The notes beneath the pieces are model-generated. The model was not told the DNA's origin, ran no database searches, and saw nothing but the letters and a program-made list of their open reading frames with translations. Source: Sulfitobacter sp. SK011 (GTDB lineage: Bacteria > Pseudomonadota > Alphaproteobacteria > Rhodobacterales > Rhodobacteraceae). From it: DNA of 64,000 bases. Location: positions 372,001 to 436,000 of the forward strand of contig NZ_CP025803.1 in assembly GCF_003352065.1 (NCBI RefSeq), given 5' to 3'. A program made the translations under genes and the position numbers. This document shows, piece after piece, positions 61,859-64,000 of the stretch; within the stretch, counting starts at the first letter, position 1; the number at the start of each line of letters is the position of its first letter.

Positions 61859-64000
61859 TGTCCCAACCGATCCAGCAGGGCGGGAACATGCACCTGATCT
61901 GACTTATAGTTGCCCGTCAGCACATGCATGACGAGGTTCACACCAAACCGATTGGCCAACTCGCGCTGCCGCTCACCGGAATAGCCGCGCCCGATGGGCA
62001 ACAGGGGTGCGCCGTCACTGCGCACGGCCCAAGCAGCGGCCCAATCGTTGCCGCCGATGATCACCGGCGTCACACCATCGTTGAGGTTCCTGAACGGCAT
62101 CCCTTCGATGCGTTCGGCATCAGGTGGGGATGCCTCAACCCAGACATCGCGGCTAATGTAGCGGCCCGGAAAATCCTGCAACAGATAGAATGTTCGGGTC
62201 AGCACATGATCGGCAGGCAGCGGTTCAAGCGGTGGAATATCAAGCGGTTCGGCAAGTTCCTGCAGCTTGCGGCCATTGGGGCTGGCGGCCCCATAACGCG
62301 CAGTATCCGCGTCGCGGGTATCGAAAACGATCAACCCGCCAGATCGCAGATATTCGTTCAGCTTGCCATAAGCCTCGGCAGAGGGGCGCGGCTGATCTGG
62401 TGTGATCGGCCAATAAAGGATCGGGAAAAACGCCAGTTCGTCCGTTTCGAGGTCAACACCGATTGGTGTAGCCGGTTCGACCGAGGTGCGAAAGAAAAGC
62501 GTGTCTGACAGGCCCACGAGCCCCGCATGGGCGATCTCATCAAGTTGAGCATTGCCCGTCATGACATGCGCCAGTGACACTTCGTTTGTGGCTTCAAGGG
62601 CGAAAGCATCTGCGTTGGTTTGGGCATGGCCTGTGATCGGCTGACCAATGAGAGGCAGCGCCAGCAAGACCACCGCCGCCGCATTGCTGCGGGTCAACAA
62701 ACGGCCCGACAGCGCCAGTGAAGCGACAACATCTGCCAGAAGCAGCAAGATCGAAAGGCTCAGCAGCCAACCGGCGATGGGCTGTTCCGGGGCCACGGCA
62801 AGGCCGCGCACGGTCACATTGGCGGGCCATGTTGCGGGCGTCAGCATGCTCTCGCCCGTAAAAACATTGCGCGCCAAACGTCGGTCACCGGACCCGTAAA
62901 TCCCGGGTTGCATCCGCGGCCCTGCTGGGGCGTTGATCAGGTCAGGGCCATTCACACCGGGCAGATTTCCCGCATCTGTCAGAACGCCATAGCCATCCAT
63001 CACCCGTAGTGGCGTCCATGTCGTGCCCACCAGATCACCGGCGTCCGGTGTCGCGGCCGCAGAGGACACCGCCAACCGCTCCATCATCTCGACGAACAAG
63101 CCCGAAATCGGTAAAGTGGACCATTCTGCCGTTGCCGTTACATGAAACAGCACAATCTGACCCTGGCCAACAGGTTTGCGCGTGACCAAAGGCGTCCCAT
63201 CACTGAGCGAGGCGATGACACGGTTTGCCAAAGTGGGATCCGGTTGCGCCACAACTTGTGCAGAGACCACGACATCGTCCGGGACGTTCAGACCAAAAAA
63301 GGGTGATGTGTCCCGAAATGGTGCGAGCGATTTTGGCTCCCCCCATGACATCGCGCCTCCGACACTGCGCCCGCCGGCCCGAAGGCGCACGGGCATCAGC
63401 GGGTCTTCGTCAATCCGGCTGATGTCGCTTGCGGCAATGCGGGGGCCAGCAAAACGGACCAGCATGCCACCACTGTCAATCCAGTCCATCAGCGGCCCCG
63501 CTTCGGCCTCTGAGAGTGTCGCAATATCGGCCAGCACGATCACATCGGGGTTGGCTGGCAATACATCGGCAAGTGATCCGTCGATCAGATCAGCGGTTGG
63601 TGCCAGCGCCTGCTCGATGTAGTGCAAGGGCGACAGAAGTTGCAGGCCCTCGCGGTCATTGCGCCCGCCAATCAGTGCAACTTCGCGGCGGCGCAACCCG
63701 TCATCCACAATCGTTGTCGCCCCGGCAGAGCGTTGCCCGGCAATCACGAACCCCGTCACCCGCGCCCGCATTTCTGCAGGCAGGGCCAGTTCGGCGCTTG
63801 CGTTCACGGACCCTTGTTCAAATAGCGCAGGGACAGTTGCCAGAATACGGGCATTGCCCGCAGGGTCGCGCCCTTCTGTCTGGATAACGACCTCTCGTTC
63901 AGGTCCAGCGGCGGCGCGGTTAAGCTCCAGCTTGACAACATTGTCTTCGTACCGCGCAGGCGCGATCGCCAACACGTTTGCGGCGGTCTGATAGACGTCA
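61855..64000 (-). CDS. DUF4159 domain membrane protein, 5' end beyond the window
   Basis: At least 715 residues; the frame is open to the window end (reads DVYQTAANVLAIAP before the first internal candidate start at 63975), so the N-terminus is missing. The C-terminal about 200 residues match DUF4159: FFPILYWPITPDQPRPSAEA, LNEYLRSGGLIVFDTRD and DHVLTRTFYLLQDFPGRY. Before it lie membrane spans (AGWLLSLSILLLLADVVASLAL) and a Rossmann-like part with DVIVLADIATLSEAEA. N-terminal BatA-type spans are typical of the family and are expected outside the window. Confidence 0.85.
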   Translation of the reverse strand, partial: DVYQTAANVLAIAPARYEDNVVKLELNRAAAGPEREVVIQTEGRDPAGNARILATVPALFEQGSVNASAELALPAEMRARVTGFVIAGQRSAGATTIVDDGLRRREVALIGGRNDREGLQLLSPLHYIEQALAPTADLIDGSLADVLPANPDVIVLADIATLSEAEAGPLMDWIDSGGMLVRFAGPRIAASDISRIDEDPLMPVRLRAGGRSVGGAMSWGEPKSLAPFRDTSPFFGLNVPDDVVVSAQVVAQPDPTLANRVIASLSDGTPLVTRKPVGQGQIVLFHVTATAEWSTLPISGLFVEMMERLAVSSAAATPDAGDLVGTTWTPLRVMDGYGVLTDAGNLPGVNGPDLINAPAGPRMQPGIYGSGDRRLARNVFTGESMLTPATWPANVTVRGLAVAPEQPIAGWLLSLSILLLLADVVASLALSGRLLTRSNAAAVVLLALPLIGQPITGHAQTNADAFALEATNEVSLAHVMTGNAQLDEIAHAGLVGLSDTLFFRTSVEPATPIGVDLETDELAFFPILYWPITPDQPRPSAEAYGKLNEYLRSGGLIVFDTRDADTARYGAASPNGRKLQELAEPLDIPPLEPLPADHVLTRTFYLLQDFPGRYISRDVWVEASPPDAERIEGMPFRNLNDGVTPVIIGGNDWAAAWAVRSDGAPLLPIGRGYSGERQRELANRFGVNLVMHVLTGNYKSDQVHVPALLDRLGQ

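Noticed and set aside
1-64000. CRISPR arrays, prophage genes, insertion sequences, tRNA or rRNA genes
   Set aside because: No regularly spaced repeats, transposase or phage proteins, or cloverleaf-like genes were seen on reading through the window.

Overview
The window looks like a chromosomal segment of an alphaproteobacterium of the order Rhodobacterales, most likely the Roseobacter group. The grounds are the aerobic (CobG/CobN/CobF) cobalamin gene order, an alphaproteobacterial flagellar set (fliK, flgD, a FlgJ-type rod-binding protein, FlgN), a Hint-domain protein of the kind common in roseobacters, an ECF42-type sigma factor with a DGPF/YCII partner, and moderately high GC. This placement comes from reading protein sequences, not from a database search.

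Layout. 1-6.0 kb: a truncated GntR-type regulator divergent from a polyamine-type ABC transporter operon (binding protein, ATPase, two permeases, FAD amine oxidase). 6.1-9.0 kb: flagellar hook, rod and chaperone genes in two divergent pairs. 9.0-14.4 kb: an MFS transporter, the tRNA hydroxylase trhO, and NAD salvage genes pncA and pncB flanking a membrane-anchored NYN nuclease. 14.6-22.2 kb: a minus-strand block with a DUF4386 remnant, DUF1772, a metallo-beta-lactamase-fold protein, an AraC regulator, DUF2461, TfoX-N, MAPEG, VOC, the ECF42 sigma factor, the YCII protein, and a Hint gene broken by at least three lesions. 22.5-23.4 kb: a DMT exporter.

23.5-39.6 kb is the centrepiece. A cobalamin riboswitch is followed by cbtB, cbtA, a His-rich periplasmic protein, a DUF1636 protein, cobW, cobN, cobG, cobH, cobI, cobJ, (cobK inverted), cobL, cobE, cobM, cobB, cobA, a second DUF1636 protein and cobF. 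These genes are tightly packed, mostly with ATGA or GTGA overlaps. They cover cobalt entry and the aerobic corrin-ring pathway from uroporphyrinogen III to cob(II)yrinic acid a,c-diamide, except CobS and CobT of the chelatase. An exact 230-bp tandem duplication lies across the cobE/cobM junction and creates a small chimeric reading frame, while leaving one intact copy of each gene.

39.6-45.3 kb: arfB; a short structured element with a strong ribosome binding site and a matching anti-SD; a queuosine-precursor transporter behind a likely preQ1-I riboswitch; a phytase-like esterase apparently starting at CTG; mepA; a UMF1-type MFS protein; a thioesterase-like protein; and a YggT protein. 45.4-58.1 kb: recQ, yaaA, a soluble hybrid histidine kinase, and a large PAN/alpha-2-macroglobulin protein with pbpC. 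58.1-64 kb: a remnant of an AEC permease, a DUF1007/NicO nickel-cobalt pair, and two large membrane proteins (the second, DUF4159, truncated by the window end). I saw no tRNA, rRNA, CRISPR array, insertion sequence or prophage gene.
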